Assembly: GCA_002401695.1 (NCBI GenBank)
Contig: NVTV01000004.1
Location: 97,260 to 161,259 of the forward strand
DNA: 64,000 nucleotides
Reading direction: 5' to 3'
From: Alphaproteobacteria bacterium
GTDB taxonomy: Bacteria > Pseudomonadota > Alphaproteobacteria > Micavibrionales > Micavibrionaceae
Under the pieces are notes generated by a model, which ran no database searches, was not told the DNA's origin, and saw only the letters and a program-made list of their open reading frames with translations. Made by a program: the position numbers and the translations under genes. This document shows, one piece after another, positions 35,029 through 44,999 of the stretch. Each line of letters opens with the position of its first letter. The first letter of the stretch is position 1.

Positions 35029-36183
35029 ATGAACAAAAAAGATGACAGTCTGGCCTTGTTGCCAAATGGTTTTGCCGATCTTCTGCCGCCCTATGCGGAG
35101 GAAGAGGCGAAGTCTATTCAGGCTTTGATGGATAAATTTTCTGCTTTTGGGTATCGCCGTGTGAAACCGCCTTTATTGGAATTTGAAGATAGTCTGTTAG
35201 CGCCCGGCCCGGGTGAGCGTTTGGCCAATGAAACGTTCCGCCTTATGGATCCTGTATCGCATCGTATGATGGGGATCAGGTCTGATGTGACCGCGCAGAT
35301 TTCGCGCATTGTTTCTTCCCGATTAATGAATGCAGAGCGTCCGTTGCGCTTGATGTATGCGAATGATGTTTTGCGCACACGCGGCAGCCAAATGCGCACT
35401 GAACGTCAATTCGCGCAGGTCGGTTGTGAATTGATCGGTCATGATAATGGTGTGCAGACGGATATCGAGATCTGCGTGCTGGCGGTTTTAGGGCTGAAAG
35501 CGGTTGGTATTAAGGACATTACGCTGGATATGACGATCCCCGGTTTTGTATCCGCTCTGTTGTGCGAAGTGAAGGCAGGGCATCGCGAGACGGTTGAAAA
35601 AGCTGTGGCGCAGCGTGATATTGATGCTCTTCAAGCGCTTAAATGTAAAAAATCTCAGGTTATTGCACAGGCGATGAGTGCTTCGGGCGGCGTGGATGAT
35701 GCGTTCTCCGTTTTGAAAAAGATTAAATTCAAAGGTGATATGGCAGGTCATGTCGCGCGCTTGAAAGATGTTTCTATCGGTGTTCAGGCGGCGTTAGCAG
35801 ATCTTGGCATTGATGATGTTTCTCTGACTATCGATATTTTGGAGCAAGATGGCTTTGAGTATCATAAAGCTCTTGGGTTTACGCTGTTTTCTTCTGAGGT
35901 GCGCGGCGAATTAGGGCGCGGTGGTTGTTATGATATTCATTTCGGGAAAAGCAAAAGCAACGAGATGGCTAAGGGGTTTACCCTATATATGGATACGATT
36001 GCGCAATCTTCTGCAACGCCGTCTGAGTGTGATAAGGTTTTTGTCCGCAGCGCAGAGGCGTGGAGCGTGATATTGGATTTACAGACGCAAGGGTGGACGG
36101 TTATTCGTGGAGTGGGTGCGGGTGAGATACATGCCTCTTGTACGCATATTTACGAAAATGGAAAAATATCAAAATTAGGTTAA
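35029..36183 (+). CDS. hisZ: ATP phosphoribosyltransferase regulatory subunit
   Basis: 384 aa from ATG 35029. HisZ is a histidyl-tRNA synthetase paralogue that forms the hetero-octamer with the short HisG. The class II core is seen in LPNGFADLLPPYAEEEAKSI, YRRVKPPLLEFEDSLLAPGP, FRLMDPVSHRMMGIRSDVTA and RPLRLMYANDVLRTRG. The HisRS catalytic motifs are degenerate and there is no anticodon domain, as expected. hisG is not in the window. It is followed by purA 28 bases on, an alphaproteobacterial arrangement. Confidence 0.93.
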   Translation: MNKKDDSLALLPNGFADLLPPYAEEEAKSIQALMDKFSAFGYRRVKPPLLEFEDSLLAPGPGERLANETFRLMDPVSHRMMGIRSDVTAQISRIVSSRLMNAERPLRLMYANDVLRTRGSQMRTERQFAQVGCELIGHDNGVQTDIEICVLAVLGLKAVGIKDITLDMTIPGFVSALLCEVKAGHRETVEKAVAQRDIDALQALKCKKSQVIAQAMSASGGVDDAFSVLKKIKFKGDMAGHVARLKDVSIGVQAALADLGIDDVSLTIDILEQDGFEYHKALGFTLFSSEVRGELGRGGCYDIHFGKSKSNEMAKGFTLYMDTIAQSSATPSECDKVFVRSAEAWSVILDLQTQGWTVIRGVGAGEIHASCTHIYENGKISKLG

Positions 36184-36211
36184 ATAACAAGGTTTTAGCA
36201 AAGGTTTTATT

Positions 36212-37504
36212 ATGGGTAATGTAGTTGTTATAGGGTCACAATGGGGTGATGAAGGCAAAGGAAAAATTGTTGATTGGCTGTCTTCACGCGCGGATATTGT
36301 TGTGCGCTTTCAAGGCGGGCATAATGCGGGGCATACACTTGTTATTGATGGTGAAGTTTATAAGCTGAACTTGTTGCCGTCCGGCGTGGTGCGCAAAAAT
36401 AAAAGATCAATGATTGGTAACGGCGTTGTTGTTTGTCCTTGGTCGTTGCTTAAAGAAATTTCTATGATTAAAAAGCAAGGCGTCGAAATTACGCTGGATA
36501 ACTTTGTGGTTGCAGAAAATGCGCATTTGATTTTGCCTGTTCATCAGGCCTTGGATCAAGCGATGGAAGCAGGGCGTGGTGATGATAAAATCGGTACGAC
36601 AAAACGCGGTATAGGGCCGGCTTATGAAGATAAGGTTGCGCGTCGCGGCGTTCGTGTTTGTGATTTACGTCACCCTGAATTGCTGAAAGAAAAAATAGAA
36701 AACATGATGTTTCATCATAATATCTTGCTTAAAGGCATGGGCGCGGAGGCAATATCTGCCGATAAAATTTATGAAAAACTGATGGAGATTTCAGAAGATA
36801 TTTTACAATATGCAGGTGTAGTTTGGCGTGAATTAGACGCGGCGCGGACAGCGGGCAAGAAAATTCTGTTTGAGGGCGCGCAAGGCACGATGCTGGATAT
36901 TGACCATGGAACATATCCGTTTGTGACATCATCGAATACGGCTGCGGCGCAGGCTGCTCTTGGTTCGGGTGTCGGCGCGGATGCGATGAAATATGTTTTG
37001 GGTATTACCAAGGCTTATACAACGCGTGTTGGTTCGGGGCCATTTCCGACAGAACAAGATAATGAAATAGGCGAATTCCTTGGTGAAAAGGGGCATGAAT
37101 TTGGCACAAATACAGGGCGTAAGCGCCGCTGTGGTTGGTTTGATGCGGTGATGGTACGTCAAGCGGTGAAGGTGAATGGTATTCACGGAATTTCTCTGAC
37201 CAAGCTGGATGTTCTTGATGGTATGAAGGAGCTGAAGATTTGTGTTGGTTATCGTTTGAACGGTAAGGAAATTGATTATTATCCTGCATCACAGATTGAG
37301 CAAGCTGCGGTTGAACCGATTTACGAGACTATGGATGGTTGGCAAGACAGTACCTATGGCGCGCGCACATGGGGTGAATTGCCTGCCGCAGCGGTAAAAT
37401 ATGTCCGCCATATTGAAGAATTGATTGGCGCGCCCGTCAGTATGCTGTCCACTAGTCCTGAGCGTGATGACACAATTTTGATGCATGACCCCTTTGTTGG
37501 ATAG
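36212..37504 (+). CDS. purA: Adenylosuccinate synthetase
   Basis: 430 aa. It makes adenylosuccinate from IMP, aspartate and GTP, the first AMP-specific step. Landmarks are [20 protein letters not shown] (P-loop), [60 protein letters not shown], and [20 protein letters not shown]. Length is standard. It is probably in one transcript with hisZ and converges with bcp. Confidence 0.98.
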   Translation: MGNVVVIGSQWGDEGKGKIVDWLSSRADIVVRFQGGHNAGHTLVIDGEVYKLNLLPSGVVRKNKRSMIGNGVVVCPWSLLKEISMIKKQGVEITLDNFVVAENAHLILPVHQALDQAMEAGRGDDKIGTTKRGIGPAYEDKVARRGVRVCDLRHPELLKEKIENMMFHHNILLKGMGAEAISADKIYEKLMEISEDILQYAGVVWRELDAARTAGKKILFEGAQGTMLDIDHGTYPFVTSSNTAAAQAALGSGVGADAMKYVLGITKAYTTRVGSGPFPTEQDNEIGEFLGEKGHEFGTNTGRKRRCGWFDAVMVRQAVKVNGIHGISLTKLDVLDGMKELKICVGYRLNGKEIDYYPASQIEQAAVEPIYETMDGWQDSTYGARTWGELPAAAVKYVRHIEELIGAPVSMLSTSPERDDTILMHDPFVG

Positions 37505-37514
37505 GGAGTTCTGC

Positions 37515-37991
37515 TTAGGCTGAGGTTATCTCGTTCAATGTGTTTTGCACATCTTCGACATGGCCTTTGACCTTTACTTTGCGCCATATCGCGGCGATTT
37601 CACTGTCCGGATTTATTAGGAAGGTGGAGCGTTCAATGCCCATGTATTTTTTGCCGTAAAGGTTCTTTTCTTTCCATGTGCCGTACGCTTCACAAACGCT
37701 GCCGTTTTCGTCAGAGGCGAGGGGGAAGTTCAAATTATATTTGCCGACAAATTTATCGTGTTTGGTGACGCTGCATTTTGATAGGCCGATGATGGAGGCG
37801 TTTAAGGTTTCGAAGGCAGGCAATGCATCGCGAAACGCGCATGATTCGATGGTGCATCCGGGGGTGCTGTCCTTGGGATAGAAATAGAGCACAACATATT
37901 TCCCTTTAAGTGAGGACAGGGATATCTCGCCGTTATTATCGGTCGGTAGGGTGAAGTCAGGGGCTTGGTTTCCTGTTTCTAAATTTGCCAT
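37515..37991 (-). CDS. bcp: Thioredoxin-dependent peroxiredoxin (Bcp/PrxQ)
   Basis: 158 aa from ATG 37991; the open frame extends to 38054 but MANLETGNQAPDFTLPTDNN is the expected start. It reduces peroxides in the cytoplasm. FYPKDSTPGCTIESCAFRDA carries the peroxidatic Cys (TPGC) and the resolving Cys five residues later, the atypical 2-Cys PrxQ pattern. YMGIERSTFLINPDSEIAAI is the conserved C-terminal block with the Arg. Confidence 0.95.
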   Translation of the reverse strand: MANLETGNQAPDFTLPTDNNGEISLSSLKGKYVVLYFYPKDSTPGCTIESCAFRDALPAFETLNASIIGLSKCSVTKHDKFVGKYNLNFPLASDENGSVCEAYGTWKEKNLYGKKYMGIERSTFLINPDSEIAAIWRKVKVKGHVEDVQNTLNEITSA

Positions 37992-38116
37992 CATTTTTGC
38001 TTTCGTATAATTCCAGTGGGCTTTATCAGTAAAGCAGGACGGAGATATGGTCAAACCCTTTGGAGTGGGATAAAATAACCATCCAAAGTCTTGATCCTCT
38101 ATGAAAAGGAAATATT

Positions 38117-41100
38117 GTGCCCAAAAAGGTACGGCATTTTTGTTGGCATATTAGCCGCTTTAGCCTGAGCATGCTGTGGTTTCTCGCCATGGTTATAGTG
38201 ATCTTGGTGACGATGTTTGTATGGCGCGTTTCGACTGGGCCGCTGGATATTGGCTTTGCAAAGGATTACATACAAGCAGCTTTATATGATGAGGAAACAG
38301 GCAATGCGATGCATATGGAGCGCGTTGTCTTGTATTGGCCTGATTTGCGGGGTCCGCTTTATTTGCAATTGTATGGCGGGCAGTTGGTGAATAAGCAAGG
38401 TGCGACGATTATTTCCATTGATAAGGCTTCGATCAGCTTTTCTCGCGGTGGTTTATTAACGGGGCGTATTCTACCCAAGGCGATTATTCTTGAAAAACCA
38501 ACTTTGCAGCTCATTCGTACAGCGGGCGGTGAATTTAATTTGGATTTAGGCCAAGACGCGCCGGAAGAAGAATCTCAAGAACAATTTGATCTGACCACCC
38601 GCATATTCGGTTATATTGCCCGTCCGGGTCGTGAAAGTGCAAAGCGTTCGATTATTTCGCGCCTTGAATCCTTTGCGATTGAAGATGCACGGTTCTTTAT
38701 TGATGACCAGATTGCCCATCAATCATGGTCTTTGCCGGATTTTAATGTTGGGTTTCATAGTACGTCTGTTGGTATGAAGGGATATATAAGTGCGAAGTTG
38801 CCGGATGTTGGTCTGGAAACATCAGAGATGCACATTGACATGAATTATCTGTGGGATCAGAAAAACGTAGAAATATCGGCAGATTTCAAAAATATAGATA
38901 TCAAGGCGATTGCGGGAAAGATTCCTGCGCTTGGTGTGCTGGGTCAGCAAAACATAACTTTGGATGCGCATTTTGAAACTATTCTGGATGAAACATTTAT
39001 GCCTGCGGATGTTAGGTTGGATATAACATCACAGGGTGGTGATCTTATGCATCCTGATATATCGGATGATCCCATTCCTTATACCGATTTATCATTGCAT
39101 GCTTCTTATAATTACGATGGTAAGGCATTGGTGTTGAGTGATACACAAATCACCGTGCAGGATGTTACGATCTTTGCCAAGGCGGATATTACGCATACCG
39201 ATGATCGGGTGAGCGGCCCTGTTAAAATATGGTTGGCGGATTTAGAGCAGTCTCAAATTGAACCTTTATGGCCGAAAATATTACGCGGCGATAATAGTGA
39301 AAAATGGATCGTGAAGAGAATGTCAAAGGGGACGCTCCACGATGTTTGGCTTGGTTTTGATTTTCTGGCGGAGAAGGTTTTGGCAAAAAATAGCGCAGAA
39401 ATATATGGTCCACGCGCTGCGCCGACATGGGGTGCCGATGTTAAAAACCTAGAAGCTGAATTTACCTTTAAGGATATGAGTATTGATTATCGCGCGCCTC
39501 TGGATGCTGCTGTTAATGTATACGGGTCGGGTCGTTTTGATTTGAATAAAGATGAACTGAGCATTGATATTACGAAGGGGAAGCTCGGTGTTATGCCTGT
39601 GTCGAAGGCGACACTCCTGTTCGATCAGGTTGCCGCTGTCGGGAAAGGCAGCGCGGATATCAAAATTAATTTAAGCGGTGGCTTGCAAGATATTATGCGC
39701 TTTATTTCGAAGGAGCCGATAAACCTTGGTGATGATATCCATATGGATATCGCGCAGGTGAGAGGGCAGGCCAACTTAAAAATTGCATTGAAATTTCCGA
39801 CGCAAGCTGATGTAAAACTTAAAGATTTTAAGATTGGTGTTGATGGAACGCTCCAAAATGTCTTATTGCCTGATATCGTTTCTACGCTGGATTTAAGTGG
39901 CGGGCCGTTGGCGTTTGCCGTGAAAGACGGACTGGCCAGTATGAAGGGCAAAGCGATGTTGGCCAACCGCCCTGTGGATTTTGCATGGGAAGAGTTCTTA
40001 AACAGCAAGGGCAAGCCATATAAAGAAAAAGTGACGGCAAAAATTACGGCTGACCCTAATATTCGGGAGATGCTTGGTATTGATCTGACTGACTTTATAG
40101 AGGGCTCTCTGCCTGTTGAAATAGACTATGTTTCTTATCGGAATGGGTCGAGCAGAGCCACTGTTCGGGTGGATGCGACGCCTGCCTTATTTTTTGTTGA
40201 TCCGTTTGATTTTGAGAAACCCCCTGGTGAAAAGGCCGCCGCGACATTTACGGCACATCTTCAAAATGGTGATTTAAAGAAGATCACTGATTTAAAGGCA
40301 CATGGCATACATTTCTCTTTTTCTAAAGCGGAAATCCTGTTCAAGACCAAAAAAGGCGAAACTGAGCTGTCCAGTGGCAGTATCCCGCATTTTACATTGG
40401 ATGATACGACGGGCAAGCTGGGTTTTGTTTTTGATGATACGGGCGCGGTGAACATTGTTCTGGATGCGCCCTTTATGGACGTGCAGCCCTTTATGGACGC
40501 TGAGGCTGCGCAAGGTGAATATCAGGAACCGCCGATGGTTATTTCTGTGACGGCGAAACAATTGCGTACTGCGCCGAATGAAATTATCCATGATGCCAAG
40601 TTGTTTTTCGATATTGACGCTCAAGGACGTTTTAATCAGATGGAGATGGATGCAAAGGTCGGTAAGGGCAACCTTTATGTGCGCTTTAAACCTGATAAAG
40701 AGGGTAAGCGCACATTCCGTCTGAAGGCCGGTGATGCGGGCGCATTCCTGAAGGCATTCCAAGTTTATAATGACATTCGTGGTGGCACATTGGTGATTTA
40801 CGGCGAGCCTGTGCGCGGTGTTTTGGATCGTAATTTGCGTGGTAAGGCCGAAATTTCCAATTTTACAGTTGTGAACGCGCCTGTTTTGACCAATTTGTTG
40901 AGTATTTTGTCTTTGACGGGGATCGGGGAGGTTCTTGGTGGTGATGGGCTGGCTTTTGATAAGCTGGAAGCGGATTTTAGCTGGCTCTATCGTAAAGGTG
41001 GTAGCTTACTTGTTTTGAAAGATGGGCGTACTTCTGGCAATTCACTTGGCTTGCTGTTTGATGGAACATTCGATAATCAAAAGCGCGAGGTTAATGTTTC

Positions 41101-41299
41101 AGGTACGGTTGTGCCTATGTCGGCTATGAACGAGATTATTGGTGCGATTCCAATTATTGGCGATATCCTGACCGGTGGATCGGGCGGGGTGTTTGCGGCA
41201 ACATACACTGTTAAAGGCCCTTCTGATGAACCGGTGATTTCCGTAAACCCGCTTTCTATCCTGACACCAGGTATCCTGCGCCGTATTTTGTGGGAATAG
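38117..41299 (+). CDS. Large AsmA/YhdP-like inner-membrane-anchored protein
   Basis: 1060 aa from GTG 38117 with AAGGA six bases upstream. Residues 18-40 are one membrane anchor (SMLWFLAMVIVILVTMFVW); the rest is periplasmic and made of long beta-strand arrays. The DUF3971 region and an AsmA-like C-terminus are suggested by IISIDKASISFSRGGLLTGR, the GGTLVIYGEPVRGVLDRNL block, LKGKAEISNFTVVNAP-like strands, and TYTVKGPSDEPVISVNPLSI with the end FLTPGILRRILW-like. This family forms hydrophobic bridges that carry phospholipids to the outer membrane. YhdP itself is longer (about 1270 aa). Confidence 0.85.
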   Translation: MPKKVRHFCWHISRFSLSMLWFLAMVIVILVTMFVWRVSTGPLDIGFAKDYIQAALYDEETGNAMHMERVVLYWPDLRGPLYLQLYGGQLVNKQGATIISIDKASISFSRGGLLTGRILPKAIILEKPTLQLIRTAGGEFNLDLGQDAPEEESQEQFDLTTRIFGYIARPGRESAKRSIISRLESFAIEDARFFIDDQIAHQSWSLPDFNVGFHSTSVGMKGYISAKLPDVGLETSEMHIDMNYLWDQKNVEISADFKNIDIKAIAGKIPALGVLGQQNITLDAHFETILDETFMPADVRLDITSQGGDLMHPDISDDPIPYTDLSLHASYNYDGKALVLSDTQITVQDVTIFAKADITHTDDRVSGPVKIWLADLEQSQIEPLWPKILRGDNSEKWIVKRMSKGTLHDVWLGFDFLAEKVLAKNSAEIYGPRAAPTWGADVKNLEAEFTFKDMSIDYRAPLDAAVNVYGSGRFDLNKDELSIDITKGKLGVMPVSKATLLFDQVAAVGKGSADIKINLSGGLQDIMRFISKEPINLGDDIHMDIAQVRGQANLKIALKFPTQADVKLKDFKIGVDGTLQNVLLPDIVSTLDLSGGPLAFAVKDGLASMKGKAMLANRPVDFAWEEFLNSKGKPYKEKVTAKITADPNIREMLGIDLTDFIEGSLPVEIDYVSYRNGSSRATVRVDATPALFFVDPFDFEKPPGEKAAATFTAHLQNGDLKKITDLKAHGIHFSFSKAEILFKTKKGETELSSGSIPHFTLDDTTGKLGFVFDDTGAVNIVLDAPFMDVQPFMDAEAAQGEYQEPPMVISVTAKQLRTAPNEIIHDAKLFFDIDAQGRFNQMEMDAKVGKGNLYVRFKPDKEGKRTFRLKAGDAGAFLKAFQVYNDIRGGTLVIYGEPVRGVLDRNLRGKAEISNFTVVNAPVLTNLLSILSLTGIGEVLGGDGLAFDKLEADFSWLYRKGGSLLVLKDGRTSGNSLGLLFDGTFDNQKREVNVSGTVVPMSAMNEIIGAIPIIGDILTGGSGGVFAATYTVKGPSDEPVISVNPLSILTPGILRRILWE

Positions 41300-41361
41300 A
41301 TATATTTGCAGTGAGCAGGCATATCTTGTACTATATTACGTAAAAATAAAATGGGTTGATT

Positions 41362-42357
41362 ATGCGTAACAAAATAAATCTCAGTGAAAATTTTAGAGAT
41401 AAATCTGTCGACGGATTTGTAGAGTTTCATGATGGAGCGTTGAAGGCGCAAGATAACCCAGATTTTATGAATTCATATAAGGATTTATTAGCACAAAATG
41501 ATCGTGTTTTATATCTGGATGATCATAGGCAAGTAGAGGGCAAGGAATTCATGGCCTCTGACCAACATATGAGTGCATTGGAAGGTGCGGGTTATGAATT
41601 TTATTTGGTTGAATATCTTCCAAGTCTCAATCCCATCATAGAATCATATGAACGTGGCGAGGTATCAATTAATGATGTTTCTCAAGCTTTTGTTGATAGT
41701 CAATTTAATTTCCATCGTGAGGTTCATGAAAAACAGATATCCTCTGGGATTTTTACTAAAGAGATGATCGAAAAATCTTATGAGAAAGGCCTATCTTCTT
41801 TGGTTGATGCAGTTGAAAATGGTCATGAACATAATATAAAAGTTCGGTTTTTTGATGATATTTCAGTTATTGGGCAGGATATGGATGAAAAGGACGAAAA
41901 TGCGCATATTGATGATCCGGTTCTTCGCAGAGATGATTCTTGGGATCCTTATATTGAATCCCTAACAAAGGGAGCGAAGGCCGTTGTGTTTATTGGCGCA
42001 GGACATGTTGCCACGTCTTATGGGATTGATGAATATATGGAAGCGCGTGGATATAAAGTGGGAACGGTTAGAATTTCACCTGAAATATCCGATAAAGAGC
42101 TTAGCGTTGAAAGCAATGAGGTAGTGACTCTTCTTGAAGGTCAGATGACGCGTGATCCAGATGGGTACGATCCTTCGGATTTTGTTGTCGATTTATTTTA
42201 TCACGATACAACAAAAACGATTGAATGGCAGAAAATCATGGAGGAAGATGAAGACTTACTTCCATTTAAGAATGATATTGAGCAAACGACTGAGCTGGAG
42301 TCGCAACTTGCTGAAGACGTTATTTCATCGAGTTCTGCAACGTCTCTTAAACTCTAA
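41362..42357 (+). CDS. TIKI/ChaN/EreA-like protein without signal peptide
   Basis: 331 aa from ATG 41362; a TTG at 41356 is the open-frame limit. [20 protein letters not shown] with [20 protein letters not shown] resembles the first motif of the TIKI/ChaN/erythromycin esterase superfamily (LGExH... then lE), here LDDH instead of GEx[21 protein letters not shown] resembles the second motif (GxGH). The rest is acidic and helical. The C-terminus is short ([12 protein letters not shown]), like those of the two other signal-less hydrolase-like proteins in the window. Metal-dependent hydrolase is a possible function; the assignment is tentative. Confidence 0.5.
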   Translation: MRNKINLSENFRDKSVDGFVEFHDGALKAQDNPDFMNSYKDLLAQNDRVLYLDDHRQVEGKEFMASDQHMSALEGAGYEFYLVEYLPSLNPIIESYERGEVSINDVSQAFVDSQFNFHREVHEKQISSGIFTKEMIEKSYEKGLSSLVDAVENGHEHNIKVRFFDDISVIGQDMDEKDENAHIDDPVLRRDDSWDPYIESLTKGAKAVVFIGAGHVATSYGIDEYMEARGYKVGTVRISPEISDKELSVESNEVVTLLEGQMTRDPDGYDPSDFVVDLFYHDTTKTIEWQKIMEEDEDLLPFKNDIEQTTELESQLAEDVISSSSATSLKL

Positions 42358-43115
42358 TTCCGTAGGCGATAACCCGTCTTGAAAATCCATGCGATGATGC
42401 CGATGCAAAGTGTTAGAAACACTAAAATCATGGTTACGCTGGTTGCTAAGCTTACATCTGAACTCTCGTAAAAACTCCATCTGAAGCCGCTGATTAAGTA
42501 GACGACGGGGTTCAGCAGGGAGACGCTCTGCCAAAAGGGGGGGAGCATGCTGATCGAATAAAAGCTGCCGCCCAGAAAGGTTAAGGGCGTGATGATGAGC
42601 AGCGGGATAAGCTGTAGCTTTTCAAAGCCATCCGCCCAAATACCGATGATAAAGCCAAGCAGGCTAAACGTAACGCAGGTCATAACCAGAAAGAAGGCCA
42701 TCCATATCGGGTGCTGGACTTCTAATGGCACGAAAAACCCTGCGGTTGTTAGTACGATAATGCCGATGATAATGGATTTTGTTGCTGCCGCCCCGACATA
42801 GCCAATGGTGATTTCTACGAATGATAAGGGCGCGGAGAGGATTTCATAAATCGTGCCTGTAAAGCGCGGGAAGTAAATGCCGAAGGATGCGTTGGCGATG
42901 CTCTGGCTTAAAACGGTTAGCATGATTAAGCCCGGCACGATGAACGCGCCGTACTTCACGCCGTCAATATCGCCGATGTTACTGCCGATGGCGGAGCCGA
43001 AGACGATGAAATACAGGATGGTCGAGATAACGGGCGAGGCAATGCTTTGCCCCAAGGTGCGCATTGTGCGGCCCATTTCGAACTTATAGATGGAGAGAAT
43101 ACCGTGAAAATTCAT
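42354..43115 (-). CDS. ABC-2 type transporter permease
   Basis: 253 aa from ATG 43115, which overlaps the ATPase stop as ATGA. Six membrane helices; typical ABC-2 blocks are [25 protein letters not shown]-type loop [20 protein letters not shown], and [19 protein letters not shown]. With the upstream ATPase it makes an exporter of the NodJ/DrrB/YadH kind. Substrate unknown. Confidence 0.92.
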   Translation of the reverse strand: MNFHGILSIYKFEMGRTMRTLGQSIASPVISTILYFIVFGSAIGSNIGDIDGVKYGAFIVPGLIMLTVLSQSIANASFGIYFPRFTGTIYEILSAPLSFVEITIGYVGAAATKSIIIGIIVLTTAGFFVPLEVQHPIWMAFFLVMTCVTFSLLGFIIGIWADGFEKLQLIPLLIITPLTFLGGSFYSISMLPPFWQSVSLLNPVVYLISGFRWSFYESSDVSLATSVTMILVFLTLCIGIIAWIFKTGYRLRN

Positions 43116-44038
43116 GATTGGCCTACTAACGTAACAAAAATATCTTCTAGGGAGCTTTGGCGTGTGTCGATGTCTTTGCATTTGATCCCACTGTCTTTTA
43201 GGTGATCAAGCAGTTCGGCCACGCCGTTATTTTTCTTCGATGGGTCGTATGTGAAGGTTAAACGCTTTCCATTTTCGGATAGAAGCAAATTATAGTCCGC
43301 GAGAGCTGTCGGGATTTCTGTGATTTTTGAGTATAGCTCTAAAATCAGTTCCTTCTTCCCCAGTTTTTTCATCAAGGTTTTCTTTTCCTCAATCAGGATC
43401 AGCTTGCCTTTGTTGATGATGCCAATACGGTCAGCCATTTCTTCGGCTTCTTCGATGTAATGAGTGGTCAGGATAATGGTTGTGCCGTTATCGCGTAGGC
43501 GGCGGATTTGTCGCCACATGGATTTGCGAAGCTCCACATCCACGCCTGCGCTTGGTTCGTCAAGGAACAGGATTTCTGGTTCATGGGACAGGGCTTTGGC
43601 GATCATCACGCGGCGTTTCATCCCGCCCGATAGTTTACGGATTTGCTCATCTTTTTTATCCCAGAGTGATAAATCTTTCAGAATTTCTTCGATAAAGGCG
43701 GGGTTCTTGGGTTTGCCGAATAGGCCGCGGCTAAAGCTGACGGTGTTCCATACGGTTTCAAACGCATCTGTTGTTAGCTCTTGCGGGACGAGGCCGATTT
43801 TACCGCGCGCGATGCGGTATTCCTTGGTGTGATCATGGCCGCAGATTTCAATTGTGCCGTCACTCACCCTGATAATGCCGCAAATAGCACTGATAAGCGT
43901 GGTTTTGCCTGCGCCATTTGGGCCGAGCAGCGCGAAGATTTCACCCTGTGCGATATCCAGATTAATATCATCAAGGGCGATGAGGCCGCTATCATAGGTC
44001 TTGGTCAGGCTTTGAACAGAGATTGCTGCTTGTGTCAT
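43112..44038 (-). CDS. ABC transporter ATP-binding protein
   Basis: 308 aa from ATG 44038; the frame extends 13 codons further. Walker A is [14 protein letters not shown], the Q-loop [15 protein letters not shown], the signature [20 protein letters not shown], Walker [17 protein letters not shown] and the H-loop [14 protein letters not shown]. The C-terminal 70 residues are the DUF4162-type extension usual in ABC-2 exporters. Partner of the permease encoded next. Confidence 0.94.
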   Translation of the reverse strand: MTQAAISVQSLTKTYDSGLIALDDINLDIAQGEIFALLGPNGAGKTTLISAICGIIRVSDGTIEICGHDHTKEYRIARGKIGLVPQELTTDAFETVWNTVSFSRGLFGKPKNPAFIEEILKDLSLWDKKDEQIRKLSGGMKRRVMIAKALSHEPEILFLDEPSAGVDVELRKSMWRQIRRLRDNGTTIILTTHYIEEAEEMADRIGIINKGKLILIEEKKTLMKKLGKKELILELYSKITEIPTALADYNLLLSENGKRLTFTYDPSKKNNGVAELLDHLKDSGIKCKDIDTRQSSLEDIFVTLVGQS

Positions 44039-44101
44039 GGTTTCTACGATTTCCTTGGATTTTGGTAGACGGTACAATATCGAAAGATTGTTGTATATGG
44101 G

Positions 44102-44989
44102 TTATTTCGACCTCTTTGGTGTTTTCATCGCAATGATATTACCAAGCAGGGTCAGCATAACGCCCGCTATCGAGAGTTGTGTCCATGTGTAATCCTCGAA
44201 GATCGTGGAGATGGTGAGCGCCACAAGCGGGAAGAGGACTGCGGTGTAGGCGGCCTTGTCTGCGCCGATGTTTTTGACTAGAGTTAGGTAACAGCCAAAC
44301 GCAATGGCGGAGCCGAAGACGGCTAAATATATCATGGACAGGGTGTATCCGTAGGTCATTTCGAACGTGAAGGATGCGCCCATCATTATGGCGAGTAAGA
44401 AAGAAAATCCTGCGCCATAGAGCATGCCATATGCGTTTGATTCCATAACGGGAATGTTGTCGCGGCTGTTTTTCATCGATACCATATTCCCCAAGGAAGC
44501 GGAATAGCTGGCAATCAGGCATAGGATAATGCCTTGGACAACGTCGTCACCCAAATGGATGTCTGCAATTTCCGGCCAGAAAACAAGGAGTATGCCGGTT
44601 AAGCCGATAAGGCTTCCCAATAGAACTTGCTTCTTTATTTTCATTTTAAAGAATAGAGCCTGATTGAAAATATTCATTAAGGTCATGGTCGAGAATAATA
44701 TAGCAACAAGTCCGGACGTTAAAAATGATGTTCCGAAATAGAATAAGACATAGTTCAGGTTGAACAGAAACAGCCCTTGAAGGGCGAGAAATTTGTGTCG
44801 TCTGAATGAGAATTTGAAGGCAGGTTTCTTTTTAACCAGCCTCAGGAATGCAAATAAGATGCAGGCAGCCAGCATAAAGCGATAGCCAACGGAGACAACA
44901 GGATGTACCTCGCCTAATTGAAAGGTGATGGCGTACCACGTTGATCCCCAGATCAGAACCGTGAGGGCATAAAGTATTGTGTTGTTCAT
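44102..44989 (-). CDS. EamA/DMT-family transporter
   Basis: 295 aa, ten membrane helices in two EamA repeats (LYALTVLIWGSTWYAITFQL; the GTSFLTSGLVAILFSTMTLM block; TAVLFPLVALTISTIFEDYT). An inner-membrane metabolite permease or exporter. It differs in sequence from the pair at 5.3-7.1 kb. The start lies ten bases after the tyrS stop, so it is likely co-transcribed with tyrS. Confidence 0.9.
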   Translation of the reverse strand: MNNTILYALTVLIWGSTWYAITFQLGEVHPVVSVGYRFMLAACILFAFLRLVKKKPAFKFSFRRHKFLALQGLFLFNLNYVLFYFGTSFLTSGLVAILFSTMTLMNIFNQALFFKMKIKKQVLLGSLIGLTGILLVFWPEIADIHLGDDVVQGIILCLIASYSASLGNMVSMKNSRDNIPVMESNAYGMLYGAGFSFLLAIMMGASFTFEMTYGYTLSMIYLAVFGSAIAFGCYLTLVKNIGADKAAYTAVLFPLVALTISTIFEDYTWTQLSIAGVMLTLLGNIIAMKTPKRSK

Positions 44990-44999
44990 TATTTAGCCC

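Noticed and set aside
34839..35045. 68-aa plus-strand frame after the SnoaL-like gene
   Set aside because: It spans the terminator hairpin and the hisZ start; the composition is not protein-like.
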